DNA from: Lonepinella sp051851555
GTDB lineage: Bacteria > Pseudomonadota > Gammaproteobacteria > Enterobacterales > Pasteurellaceae
Reading direction: 5' to 3'
Assembly: GCF_051851555.1 (NCBI RefSeq)
Contig: NZ_JBPDVH010000002.1
Coordinates: 62,001 to 126,000, forward strand
DNA length: 64,000 bases
This document shows positions 52,200 to 59,749 of the stretch, piece after piece; positions within the stretch are counted from its first letter, which is position 1, and every line of letters begins with the position of its first letter. The position numbers and the translations under genes were made by a program. A model generated the notes under the pieces. The model made no database searches and had not been told where the DNA came from. It saw only the letters and a list, made by a program, of their open reading frames with translations.

Positions 52200-52804
52200 C
52201 TATTGACCCACATTGCTTGTTTTTTCCGCTGTGTTTTTCCGCCGTTGGAACACATACTGCGTATGGTTTTCCTGCGCCGAGCGCCGATCTTGTGGAGAAA
52301 TCCCCAACGCCGACAACCCGCTGTCTACCCAAGCGCCAAGCTCTGCATGACACATGCTCGCCACTTGCACATACCCAAAGCCAAATTTACTTAAAAAAAG
52401 CACCGCACTTCGCAGCCCCTTTTCCAGTTCAAACAGCGAAAGAGGCACTACGGGCTGATGGGTTTCTCGCTTAGGCGCTCCCCAGCGGCGATACGCTTTT
52501 TTCGCAAATCCGCCAAACATTGCCCCACCAGTTCATAATCTGTCGGGGTGAGATGGTTTAACAGAAATTCCGCCGAAAGCTGTTCAGACGGCACGCCCAC
52601 AATGTTCAACTGTTGCGACAAATACACCATCTCAATTAACAGCATTTGCTCTGCCGATAACATATTCTCTGGCAAGCCCACCAAGCCCAACTCGTCCAAC
52701 ATCGCCACCGCCCGACATTCGCCAGCGAGCGTGAGCAGGTTCACTTCAAAATCAAAGTAAACCGCCCCGTCCACCGCTAGCCCAAGCAACAAGCGACCGT
52801 TCAT
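52200..52804 (-). CDS. Tail assembly chaperone, -1 frameshift product
   Basis: The short frame (52448-52804) carries A-AAA-AAG at 52502-52496, in the correct zero frame (CGA AAA AAG). A -1 slip continues as GCG TAT CGC CGC TGG into a second frame that ends at 52200, fusing about 103 residues to an extension beginning AYRRWGAPKRETHQPV. A stem CGCT-GGGG-AGCG sits a few bases downstream. Tail chaperones of many phages are made this way (G/GT). The second frame has its own ATG at 52520, so independent translation cannot be excluded. Confidence 0.75.
52448..52804 (-). CDS. Tail assembly chaperone, short form (Mu gp41-like)
   Basis: 118 residues, between tube and tape measure genes. YFDFEVNLLTLAGECRAVAM and LSAEQMLLIEMVYLSQQLNI. 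Probably binds the tape measure during tail assembly. Shares its first 103 or so codons with the frameshifted product. The ATG overlaps the stop of the tube gene by one base. Confidence 0.85.
   Translation of the reverse strand: MNGRLLLGLAVDGAVYFDFEVNLLTLAGECRAVAMLDELGLVGLPENMLSAEQMLLIEMVYLSQQLNIVGVPSEQLSAEFLLNHLTPTDYELVGQCLADLRKKRIAAGERLSEKPISP
52496..52502 (-). promoter_or_regulatory. Slippery heptamer A AAA AAG
   Basis: Classical -1 slippery site in the right frame, with downstream CGCT/AGCG hairpin. Same heptamer as in E. coli dnaX. Confidence 0.8.
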
Positions 52805-53172
52805 TATTCAGCCACCTTATCGCACGCCACCATTTGAATATCACGCAATTCTTCGTTATCCACGGTGTAACTGGTGCCAACTTCCGTCACAAAACAGTTT
52901 AAGTAAGAAATACGCTCCCCGTTTTGTTCTTCCACCGTCACACGGGCATCATCCACATCATCCCACAGAGGCTCTGAGCCATCTAATGGCACGGCTACCG
53001 TCATAGACAAACTAAACTCCGCAATGCCTTTCGCATAGCCTTTCACACGCCCTTTACGATTAATGGTTTTTACCGCTTTTCGCCCTGTGATGACTTTTAC
53101 ATCCAACTTAGTCAGTTCAATTTCCTGACCGTCAACGTCCACCACGCCCAAACTTGCATATTTCAACGCCAT
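52804..53172 (-). CDS. Tail tube protein, Mu gpM-like
   Basis: 122 residues. ITGRKAVKTINRKGRVKGYAKG and FSLSMTVAVPLDGSEPLWDD are the gpM/FII tube family blocks. Between sheath and chaperone genes as in Mu. Confidence 0.9.
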   Translation of the reverse strand: MALKYASLGVVDVDGQEIELTKLDVKVITGRKAVKTINRKGRVKGYAKGIAEFSLSMTVAVPLDGSEPLWDDVDDARVTVEEQNGERISYLNCFVTEVGTSYTVDNEELRDIQMVACDKVAE

Positions 53173-53181
53173 AATCTACTC

Positions 53182-54591
53182 CTATAAAATCAAATCAATA
53201 CGATTCGCCACCACATGCAAGCCGTTCACCACATCCGCAGGGATCACCACATCTAAACGGTTCACATCTTGCCCATTGCGTTCTGCCACCAACTTGCCTT
53301 TGTTCGCTGCCACATTTTCCAAGATTTCCAAATCTTCCATCCGCAACAACACATCCAACACTTCCGATTTCACTTTCGCTGGCGTACGTGCCGACAATTT
53401 CGCCCGAGGGAAACGCAACTCAATACGCTGTTCCACCGCTTTACGCACATAATCTAGCGTACGAATCGTGGTTAAATCCAACAATGACGGATCGTCCGTA
53501 TTGGTCGCCGATTTGGTATACGTACTAATCGCACGCAAAATCTGCACCTTGTGATTGACGATTTTTAACGGCGTTAAACCATGAAATAACGCTTGATTCG
53601 CCTCCGTAAATAACGGAATCTGCGTCGCATCCACTTCCGCCAAGCCTTTCACTTGCAAGGTATTTAACGGACGAGCTGGATCTTCTTCCCCAGCAATCAC
53701 CGCCCCAAAGCCAGCAGCAATCAACGCCACCGAATCCGTCGAGCCTTTATACCAACCACAAGTCAAACGAGCATCATTTAACTGTTGCGTAAAGGTGGTG
53801 CCACTGGCCATACTGCCAGACCAACCCAATACACCAATACCGGGCTTTTTCTCCGTTGGACTGGATACCGCCGCTAAATGCTCGCCCAAGGCTTTGGCAT
53901 TTTTCACATCTGCAAACGGCGAAATAATCACATGATATTGTTCGCCCGCCACGCTAGTTAACGCAGGGGTTAATTCCGCATTTTCTTGCCCGCCATTAAA
54001 CGCCGTGGCGGACAAGCTCAAGCCCGTCACCGTATTTTGGGTGCCGATTGAAATCTCATTACCGATCTCGCCTTTGCATTTTGCGGTGAAACTTAACGTT
54101 CCCTCATTGACTGCTGCCGTCACCACCGCATCAGGTGTGGCATTAATCAACGTCGCCAAACGAGTCGCACATTGTGCGGCGGTTTCCCCTGTGGTCACGC
54201 TAATTTTAAAATCCTGATTGGCAACAGATACCGTCACCACCCCTTGTCCGCCAGCGGTACCCGCTAAACTCACCGAGCCTGTCGCTGCCACCCCCGCAGG
54301 GTGATCCGCCAAGCCCACAATGGATAAACGAATCAACGCATTATTTTTAATCGCCACACGGGCCATCAAATGCGCCCATGAGCCATACCCAAAGGCCTCC
54401 GCTGCCTCCACATCCGAATACACACGCACCGGCGCCGTAAAACCGTTTTCTGTCGTTTTCGTCATCGGGGCAAGAATTAACACTTCCTGCTCATTGGTGG
54501 GAAGTGTACTCACCGCCCCTTTGGTATTGTATTCCGTATATACGCCTGGATGGCGAGTACTGGTTGGAATATGTTCAAATTCAACTGCCAT
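53182..54591 (-). CDS. Contractile tail sheath protein, Mu gpL-like
   Basis: 469 residues. HPGVYTEYNTKGAVSTLPTNEQEVLILAPM opens the protein; ISPFADVKNAKALGEHL, LGWSGSMASGTTFTQQLND and the C-terminal RKAVEQRIELRFPRAKLS match Mu sheath. Preceded immediately by the small DUF2635 gene. Confidence 0.93.
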   Translation of the reverse strand: MAVEFEHIPTSTRHPGVYTEYNTKGAVSTLPTNEQEVLILAPMTKTTENGFTAPVRVYSDVEAAEAFGYGSWAHLMARVAIKNNALIRLSIVGLADHPAGVAATGSVSLAGTAGGQGVVTVSVANQDFKISVTTGETAAQCATRLATLINATPDAVVTAAVNEGTLSFTAKCKGEIGNEISIGTQNTVTGLSLSATAFNGGQENAELTPALTSVAGEQYHVIISPFADVKNAKALGEHLAAVSSPTEKKPGIGVLGWSGSMASGTTFTQQLNDARLTCGWYKGSTDSVALIAAGFGAVIAGEEDPARPLNTLQVKGLAEVDATQIPLFTEANQALFHGLTPLKIVNHKVQILRAISTYTKSATNTDDPSLLDLTTIRTLDYVRKAVEQRIELRFPRAKLSARTPAKVKSEVLDVLLRMEDLEILENVAANKGKLVAERNGQDVNRLDVVIPADVVNGLHVVANRIDLIL

Positions 54592-54788
54592 TAGTCTGCT
54601 CCTTTCTCTGTTTTCACTTTGCCACTGGTTTTAGTTTTTGCCACGTTTTCCACAATCACTAAATCCCCTTGCTGTACCAAACGGCGATAATACAGGCTAT
54701 CTACCACGCTCACCGCCTCTTGCTCAATCACCTGAGCGGGGTTATTTTCAAACGGCACTTTCACGCCATCTTTCGCTTTTACTAACAT
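54591..54788 (-). CDS. Small phage protein, Mu gp38-like (DUF2635)
   Basis: 65 residues: MLVKAKDGVKVPFENNPAQV and SLYYRRLVQQGDLVIV. This family always lies just before the sheath gene in Mu-like phages. Role unknown. Lys/Thr-rich tail. Confidence 0.85.
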   Translation of the reverse strand: MLVKAKDGVKVPFENNPAQVIEQEAVSVVDSLYYRRLVQQGDLVIVENVAKTKTSGKVKTEKGAD

Positions 54789-54799
54789 AAAAAAACTCC

Positions 54800-55465
54800 T
54801 TACTTTTTAACCGCACTTTCTGCTGATGGCGTCTGCGTTTCCACCTCAAACGGCACTGTTGCCCCCGTGGTCGGATCAAAAATCTTGCCCGTTACCTGTT
54901 CAAGCCAACCATACTCAGGCGATAATTCCCCCGAATAGGCATTAAACACATAATCAGCACTGCGTTCATCTTGCGTCACCTCAGGGAATCGCCCATCTTC
55001 CAACGGCGCCAAGTCATCAAACACCGCCTCATATTCGAGGCTGTACGCCGTCAACGTCTTGGCTTGCACCTGCGCATGATTAAACAGCGTTTCAATCCGC
55101 ATCGGTCGCAATGGCTGACATAACCCGCCCAACGTCTGCCCATCTAACAAACGGCGCACCGCTGAAATCAAGGTATTTGCCCCAATTTCCCGACTATCCA
55201 CGCCCCCTTGCCGACCGGCTAAATTACTGCGTAACGATTGGGTCACCACCAACACCGCAAAACTCGCCTCGCTTTGATACCGACCCGCCCGAATATTTTT
55301 GCAATGAATACGAGAACCGCCATAAGTCACCATCACCAACGGCAACCGACTGGTGCCAAGGCTCTTGTCGTCCAACTCACCGCCATAGCTTTTCACCGTC
55401 GCAGCAAGTCGTCCCAAGCCCCTTGTCAGCCGTTCAACTAACCCATTCTCAATTTTCGTAATCAC
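54800..55465 (-). CDS. Mu gp37-like protein (DUF1834)
   Basis: 221 residues from GTG 55465 (reading VITKIENGLVERL), chosen because TTTGGAC precedes it; longer readings overlap gp36 heavily. GGSRIHCKNIRAGRYQSEASFAV and VRRLLDGQTLGGLCQPLRP are family blocks. Probable head-tail connector or tail terminator. Overlaps the gp36 frame by 17 bases. Confidence 0.8.
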   Translation of the reverse strand: MITKIENGLVERLTRGLGRLAATVKSYGGELDDKSLGTSRLPLVMVTYGGSRIHCKNIRAGRYQSEASFAVLVVTQSLRSNLAGRQGGVDSREIGANTLISAVRRLLDGQTLGGLCQPLRPMRIETLFNHAQVQAKTLTAYSLEYEAVFDDLAPLEDGRFPEVTQDERSADYVFNAYSGELSPEYGWLEQVTGKIFDPTTGATVPFEVETQTPSAESAVKK

Positions 55466-55883
55466 GTCCAAACACCCGATTATTGCCATTAAAAAACTGC
55501 ACCGCATTTTCCGCCGTTGAATTATCCAAGTCGTCCGCAGGCACTAAACCTAACGAAATTTTACCGCTCGCCAACTGTTCCAACTCTTTCAAGCTCAACT
55601 TATAACGCTCAATAATTTCCTCGGTAATCTCCACATCCGACATACTGCACAACCGAAAACGGGCTAAATCACAGCAGATTCGCACCAGATTCTGCGGAAT
55701 CTCTGCCAATGGCAAGCCATAACGAGCCGTCAAATAGCCGTCCATTTGCGAACTGCTATCCGTCAACGCCAATTCCAACAACAGGGTATTGATCTCCCCC
55801 TTGCCCTCACGGTCGGTCAACTGCAAACTCTGCAATTCGCCCACCCGCAAAATAAAATCCGCTGCGCTCGCATAACTTGCCAT
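55449..55883 (-). CDS. Mu gp36-like protein (DUF1320)
   Basis: 144 residues from ATG 55883. YASAADFILRVGELQSLQLTD, DGYLTARYGLPLAEIPQNLV and LARFRLC are the family's head-completion features (gp6-like connector fold). Sits between gp35 and gp37. Confidence 0.85.
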   Translation of the reverse strand: MASYASAADFILRVGELQSLQLTDREGKGEINTLLLELALTDSSSQMDGYLTARYGLPLAEIPQNLVRICCDLARFRLCSMSDVEITEEIIERYKLSLKELEQLASGKISLGLVPADDLDNSTAENAVQFFNGNNRVFGRDYEN

Positions 55884-55891
55884 CACATCAC

Positions 55892-56164
55892 CTAACCTTG
55901 AGAGATAAATTCCACTTGCAACCAATCGTCATGGAGAAGCGCTTCAAGTTGCTCATGGCTTAATTCAGCCATGCCAATTTCCACCCATTTCTCCTTGCCA
56001 AAACGCATGCCCGCACGCCCATAGCTATCTTGCGGATGATTCTCACGCAATCGCACCATCACCCCGCTAGGTTGAACAAATTGCGTTGCCTCATTATCTG
56101 GCTGTACCGCCTCTTGTGCGTTATCCAACACATCCGCCCCTTGTTCCGTTTTCTTCTTCGCCAT
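55892..56164 (-). CDS. Mu gp35-like protein (FluMu type)
   Basis: 90 residues from ATG 56164, after GGAG. Lys/Glu/Gln-rich N-terminal tail then VMVRLRENHPQDSYGRAGMRFGKEKWVEI. Matches the FluMu gp35 family, located between the major head gene and gp36. Function unknown. Confidence 0.8.
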   Translation of the reverse strand: MAKKKTEQGADVLDNAQEAVQPDNEATQFVQPSGVMVRLRENHPQDSYGRAGMRFGKEKWVEIGMAELSHEQLEALLHDDWLQVEFISQG

Positions 56165-56200
56165 ATTCTTCACTCCAAAAGACATATTGCCCTAACCAAT

Positions 56201-56236
56201 CCCCTCTCCCGTTGGGAGAGGGCTAGGGTGAGGGTA
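56201..56236. repeat. REP-like palindromic unit, copy 2
   Basis: CCCCTCTCCC-GTT-GGGAGAGGG then CTAGGGTGAGGG, between gp35 and the major head gene. May act as a weak terminator or mRNA-end protector. Confidence 0.75.
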
Positions 56237-56239
56237 TAC

Positions 56240-57160
56240 TTACTCAACCACCTGACTAGATACCACCACTTTTAACACCCCTTTCAGAATATTAGACGAG
56301 CCATTAATCAACTCCGCCTCACAAATCTGACGAGCCTTAAACTCTAAACTTGGTGGCACTAACAACACATTCGGACGCAGATTTAACAGCTTACCGCCGT
56401 CACCTTTTAAGGCTTTCATCTTCGCCAGTGCCGCCATAATATTTTCTGCATTCAGCGTGGTATCTTCCACACGGTGCGCTAACTGCCAAAAACCAAAGCC
56501 CGCTGCACCACGGGAGCGCACACCCCACAGGTACACATCTTCCATAAACACTTTCTCCGATTGACTCGGATCAAACTTGGTCTCAATTTCAGGCGCCGTG
56601 CGTTCTTGCCAAATTAACGGCTTAATCGCATTGCTAGTATCAAGCAAATAAAATGCCGGTTCGCCCGTATTACCGCCTTTGCTAATATTGCTTTGCTGAG
56701 ATGCCGAACCCGTACCGTCCACTTTCTCGTAAACAGGGTGATCGGTGTCAAAAAACGCCTGACCGTCATAGCACAGCTCGGTTTTGCCTTTTTTCAACAA
56801 CCCAAACACCAAATCGTCCGGCAATTCCGCCGCACTTTGTGCCGCTTGTTGCACCATCGGACGGAACAAGCCCACTTGGTCGTCCTCAATATCCGTGCGA
56901 GGAATAGACACCGTGGTTTCATAGGTTTTATTCTCAATGCTCATGCCTTGCGCTTGCATGGCTTGAATTTGACGTTCACCCACCCATTCACGCATTTTCG
57001 GGAATTGACCCAAAAAGCCATAAGTATTGGTTTTCGTGTTAGAGGCAATTTTCATTGCCACCTCGCCCCATTGTGGTTTAGTCAACGCTAACCCCGCCAC
57101 AAAGTCCTTTTTAAATTGACTGTCTAAAATGCTTAATACCGCAGATTTATTAAAACTCAT
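56240..57160 (-). CDS. Major head protein, Mu gpT-like
   Basis: 306 residues. Start at ATG 57160 (MSFNKSAVLSILDSQFKKDF), with AGGAG eight bases upstream. NTYGFLGQFPKMREWVGERQ and CYDGQAFFDTDHPVYE are strongly diagnostic of Mu gpT. HK97-like capsid subunit. Preceded by the protease/scaffold gene by 17 bases. Confidence 0.95.
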   Translation of the reverse strand: MSFNKSAVLSILDSQFKKDFVAGLALTKPQWGEVAMKIASNTKTNTYGFLGQFPKMREWVGERQIQAMQAQGMSIENKTYETTVSIPRTDIEDDQVGLFRPMVQQAAQSAAELPDDLVFGLLKKGKTELCYDGQAFFDTDHPVYEKVDGTGSASQQSNISKGGNTGEPAFYLLDTSNAIKPLIWQERTAPEIETKFDPSQSEKVFMEDVYLWGVRSRGAAGFGFWQLAHRVEDTTLNAENIMAALAKMKALKGDGGKLLNLRPNVLLVPPSLEFKARQICEAELINGSSNILKGVLKVVVSSQVVE

Positions 57161-57177
57161 GTTCATTCTCCTAATAA

Positions 57178-58221
57178 TTACTGTTTATGTTGTTGGATAA
57201 ATTCCGCTGCCGACATACCCAACATCTTCGCTGCCGCCACTTCTTCCGCTGATAACGCCACCTGATTAACATTCGGATCAGTTTTCGCTTGCGTATCACC
57301 ACTTAACGCTGCAATCGCAGGGGCTTTATCTAAATAGGCCGATAAATCCGCCACCGACAAACTGTTCGCCCAGTCTGTCAACGCAGGGGCCAACTTGCCC
57401 TGACTTAACGCCGCTTGAATCAACTGCGCTTTCTTCTCGCCCTCACGCTCCGCTTTCAACGCATTTAAATCCGCTTGCAAGGCGACAACCTGATCTACTG
57501 GCACAAATTTAGCCGGATCCACCTTACCCATTTCTGCCGTCAGACTGGCGACTTTCTGCTCCTTAGCCTGTAACACTGCATAAACTTGCGACAAGGCCAC
57601 CGCACTTTCGCCCTTAGATTCCGCCAAAGCTAACACTTCCGCTTTAATTTCCGCCTCAGTGGCACCCTCACGCCCAAATAACGCACATAACGCCGTTAAT
57701 AGTTCTTTATCCATTGGTTTCATTTCCTTTGTTGTTGATAAATCAAATCCTGAACTGGCCATCACAATAGCCTCGTCCATCCCATCTAAAGCAGGGAAGT
57801 TGGTTAATGCCGCATGAAAAATCTTGCGCACGAAACCCTCCGTATCATAAGCAAACACCGCCGAAATATAGCGATATTCCCCCAACCGAATATACTCCGC
57901 TGCCTTATCCGTCCACCGCACATCGGCAAAAATGCCCTGAGGGGTAAAATACAAATATTCCATCCACCCCGCACTCGGTGCCTCTTTGCCATTGGTTTTG
58001 CTATGCAAAATCTGATGTTCATAATCAATCGGCAAGGGGTTTTGCTGACCGTTCGCCAAATCCACCACATCTTGCCCGTTGCTATCCGCCACAATCCACG
58101 CTTTCACATCCGTTGGGCGACCATCTACCGCCCGAAACTCGCCATAGGGCAATAACTGAATCCGCCCATGTTGCCCTTGTTGCAACTCAAACCCAGCCAC
58201 CGCCAGTTTTAACTTTTCCAC
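57178..58221 (-). CDS. Phage head maturation protease with internal scaffold, Mu gpI/gpZ-like
   Basis: 347 residues from GTG 58221, with GAGGAG nine bases upstream; the ATG at 58230 lies directly against that ribosome site and is disfavoured. N-terminal protease: RIQLLPYGEFRAVDGRPTDV, LPIDYEHQILHSKTNGKEAPSAG, ISAVF. C-terminal scaffold, probably also made alone from an internal start at MDKELLTALCALFG, is helical and Ala-rich and ends MSAAEFIQQHK. Cleaves scaffold during capsid maturation. Confidence 0.88.
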   Translation of the reverse strand: MEKLKLAVAGFELQQGQHGRIQLLPYGEFRAVDGRPTDVKAWIVADSNGQDVVDLANGQQNPLPIDYEHQILHSKTNGKEAPSAGWMEYLYFTPQGIFADVRWTDKAAEYIRLGEYRYISAVFAYDTEGFVRKIFHAALTNFPALDGMDEAIVMASSGFDLSTTKEMKPMDKELLTALCALFGREGATEAEIKAEVLALAESKGESAVALSQVYAVLQAKEQKVASLTAEMGKVDPAKFVPVDQVVALQADLNALKAEREGEKKAQLIQAALSQGKLAPALTDWANSLSVADLSAYLDKAPAIAALSGDTQAKTDPNVNQVALSAEEVAAAKMLGMSAAEFIQQHKQ

Positions 58222-58521
58222 GCAATCCATCTCCTCACAATGACGCCCATACTCACAGCATACCCCCGCCCCAAACGCCCAAAGAGATGACCGCATTCAG
58301 CAGATAACCAATACCTAAAAAACAAAACGAAATGAAAAAATGAAGAGAAAGAGGAAATGAATAAAAAAATCCCCCTCCCGATAGGAGAGGGCAAAGTTGA
58401 GGTAAACCCGTTTTAAAACCCTTTTAAAACCATTTTAATTTTTTTTAAAAACTTTTATCTAACCAACCCTACGTCTTACCCCTAAAAGCCCCACAGCGAG
58501 CGATTGACGCATGATTTCAAA
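58222..58521. other. Gene-free gap between protease and gpG genes
   Basis: About 300 bases. It holds a REP-like unit (58371-58406) and a TTTTAAAA-rich run (58410-58436, units CCNTTTTAAAA). I see no promoter or gene. Confidence 0.6.
58371..58406. repeat. REP-like palindromic unit, copy 3 (degenerate)
   Basis: CCCCCTCCCG-ATA-GGAGAGGG then CAAAGTTGAGGT; the tail is mutated compared with the other copies. Confidence 0.6.
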
Positions 58522-58935
58522 TTATTGTAATAATCCCTGTAAATAGCGTTGAATATCCGTCACCAAATCCCCCTCATCTTCCGCAGTCAAGCGTAAAAAC
58601 GGACGAGCAGGAATTGTCACCTGACGATTGCGCCCCGCCTTACCCCCGAATTGATGGATCCCCGCATACACCACATTCGTCCCCGCCTGCGCCACATCAT
58701 TATCATACACCGACTGAATGCTATTTTTTAAATGTCCCGTATTCACCAACGGCACCCCATTGCGATACTTCAACCCCTGCCACTTAGGACGCCCACCCTG
58801 AGCAAAGTTTTTATCTACTGCCGTTTTCAACGTCCCAGACAACGCTTTCATCAACCGCTGACGTCGCACAACCCCCCGTTGCAACTTCCGCAACTGCTCA
58901 ACCAAAATCTGATCATCAATCTCAACCTGAATCAT
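58522..58935 (-). CDS. Virion morphogenesis protein, Mu gpG/gp31-like
   Basis: 137 residues. GGRPKWQGLKYRNGVPLVNTGHLKNSIQSV and YAGIHQFGGKAGRNRQVTIPARPFL are the phage tail-completion (gpS/gpG) family signature. Strong ribosome site GGAGGGAAT. In Mu this gene directly follows the MuF gene; here the RNA array separates them by 908 bases. Confidence 0.9.
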   Translation of the reverse strand: MIQVEIDDQILVEQLRKLQRGVVRRQRLMKALSGTLKTAVDKNFAQGGRPKWQGLKYRNGVPLVNTGHLKNSIQSVYDNDVAQAGTNVVYAGIHQFGGKAGRNRQVTIPARPFLRLTAEDEGDLVTDIQRYLQGLLQ

Positions 58936-58960
58936 ATTCCCTCCAAAAAAACCTAACCAA

Positions 58961-58997
58961 TCCCCTCTCCCTTTGGGAGAGGGCTAGGGTGAGGGTA
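58961..58997. repeat. REP-like palindromic unit, copy 4
   Basis: CCCCTCTCCC-TTT-GGGAGAGGG, then CTAGGGTGAGGG. It borders the left end of the RNA array. Confidence 0.75.
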
Positions 58998-59002
58998 AAC
59001 CC

Positions 59003-59031
59003 TTGACACCCCACCCACAACCATTTATATT
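59003..59031 (+). promoter_or_regulatory. Array promoter A
   Basis: TTGACA at 59003, 17-base spacer, TATATT at 59026. Inferred start is about 59038, at the first base of the closing helix of RNA 1. Drives RNA 1 and RNA 2. Confidence 0.88.
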
Positions 59032-59038
59032 ATCCACA

Positions 59039-59144
59039 GCAACTAGAAAAGCGGTGAATTCTGCCCACCGCTGCCTACTTGAGATGAGTTTACTCTGCTC
59101 AGGTGACTGAGAGCGTGTGGGGCGTGGCAGTACCCCCTAGTTGC
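59039..59144 (+). ncRNA. Array RNA 1, tRNA-sized structured RNA
   Basis: 106 nucleotides closed by GCAACTAG/CTAGTTGC. Inside: P2 GCGGTG/CACCGC with loop AATTCTGCC; a middle arm CTTGAG/CTCAGG containing GAG-TTTA-CTC; and a 3' arm GGGG/CCCC just before the closing strand, in the place of a tRNA T-arm. Transcribed from promoter A, followed after two bases by RNA 2. The RNA would start at its own closing helix, so no leader exists. No open reading frame of note. Family not recognised. Confidence 0.72.
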
Positions 59145-59146
59145 TA

Positions 59147-59258
59147 TAAGCCACTAGAAAAGCGATGAATCAGCTGGTCGCAGCCTACTTGGGATGAATT
59201 TATTCTGCTCAGGTGACCGAGAGCGTGTGTAGGGGTCGCTGTCCTACCTAGTGGCTTA
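59147..59258 (+). ncRNA. Array RNA 2, tRNA-sized structured RNA
   Basis: 112 nucleotides closed by an 11-bp helix TAAGCCACTAG/CTAGTGGCTTA. P2 is GCGAT/GTCGC with loop GAATCAGCTG; the middle arm is CTTGGG/CTCAGG with GAA-TTTA-TTC (paired change relative to RNA 1); the T-arm-like stem is GTAGG/CCTAC with loop GGTCGCTGT. Second member of the transcript from promoter A. No encoded CCA. Confidence 0.74.
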
Positions 59259-59269
59259 TCCTACACACA

Positions 59270-59298
59270 TTGACACCTCACTCATAACCCCTTATATT
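59270..59298 (+). promoter_or_regulatory. Array promoter B
   Basis: TTGACA at 59270, 17-base spacer, TATATT at 59293; inferred start 59305, exactly the first base of RNA 3's closing helix. Confidence 0.88.
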
Positions 59299-59304
59299 AT
59301 CCAT

Positions 59305-59403
59305 GCTAACTATCTGACACAGTGAATCTCGAGAACTGTTAAACGAATGCCGTAGGGCAGGGATACATGTGTGGGTGTGTTCGAGTCCCACCAGATAGTT
59401 AGC
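59305..59403 (+). ncRNA. Array RNA 3, tRNA-like RNA with TTCGAGT loop
   Basis: 99 nucleotides with a perfect 12-bp closing helix GCTAACTATCTG/CAGATAGTTAGC. P2 ACAGT/ACTGT with loop GAATCTCGAGA, a small TGCC-GTAG-GGCA hairpin, and a 3' arm GTGGG/CCCAC holding TTCGAGT, the tRNA T-loop consensus (with four extra loop bases). Followed by TTTATTTTTTG, so the closing helix may double as terminator. No convincing anticodon arm, so I do not call it a decoding tRNA. Confidence 0.72.
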
Positions 59404-59445
59404 TTTATTTTTTGTTTCACTACTTTTTCCAATACTACACATTTA

Positions 59446-59474
59446 TTGACAACCTCCCTACAACCTTTTACACT
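59446..59474 (+). promoter_or_regulatory. Array promoter C
   Basis: TTGACA at 59446, 17-base spacer, TACACT at 59469; inferred start 59481, the first base of RNA 4's closing helix. Confidence 0.85.
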
Positions 59475-59480
59475 ACCTTT

Positions 59481-59587
59481 GGCAACTAGAAAAGCGGTGA
59501 ATTCTGCCGACCGCGGCCTACTTGGGATGACTAGTTCTGCTCAGGTGTACGAGTGCGTGTGGGGCGTGGCAGTACCCCCTAGTTGCC
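59481..59587 (+). ncRNA. Array RNA 4, paralogue of RNA 1
   Basis: 107 nucleotides closed by GGCAACTAG/CTAGTTGCC. P2 GCGGT/ACCGC with loop GAATTCTGCCG; middle arm CTTGGG/CTCAGG; 3' arm GGGG/CCCC with the same CGTGGCAGTA loop as RNA 1. The inner middle arm is less regular (ACTAGT). Transcribed with RNA 5, three bases apart. Confidence 0.72.
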
Positions 59588-59590
59588 ATC

Positions 59591-59700
59591 AAGCCACTAG
59601 AAAAGCGATGAATCAGCTAATCGCAGCCTACTTGGGATGAATTTATTCTGCTCAGGTGACCGAGCGCGTGTGTAGGGGTCGCTGTCCTACCTAGTGGCTT
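59591..59700 (+). ncRNA. Array RNA 5, paralogue of RNA 2
   Basis: 110 nucleotides closed by AAGCCACTAG/CTAGTGGCTT. P2 GCGAT/ATCGC (RNA 2 has GTCGC, a G-U to A-U exchange), loop GAATCAGCTA; middle and 3' arms as in RNA 2. Nearly identical to RNA 2 otherwise. Confidence 0.74.
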
Positions 59701-59714
59701 ATCCTACATATCCC

Positions 59715-59743
59715 TTGACATCCCACCCACAATCACTTATATT
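59715..59743 (+). promoter_or_regulatory. Array promoter D
   Basis: TTGACA at 59715, 17-base spacer, TATATT at 59738; inferred start 59750, the first base of RNA 6's closing helix. Confidence 0.88.
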
Positions 59744-59749
59744 ATTCTC

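Noticed and set aside
52200..52520. Separate gene from ATG 52520
   Set aside because: A slippery site in the right frame makes a -1 fusion the better explanation; kept only as an alternative.
44280..54000. Many long plus-strand frames within the prophage late operon
   Set aside because: They are Pro/His/Arg-rich shadows of the leftward genes, lack ribosome sites and family resemblance.
59371..59640. Open frame of 89 codons across the RNA array
   Set aside because: It crosses promoter C and two structured RNAs, has no ribosome site, and its counterpart is not open in the duplicated module.
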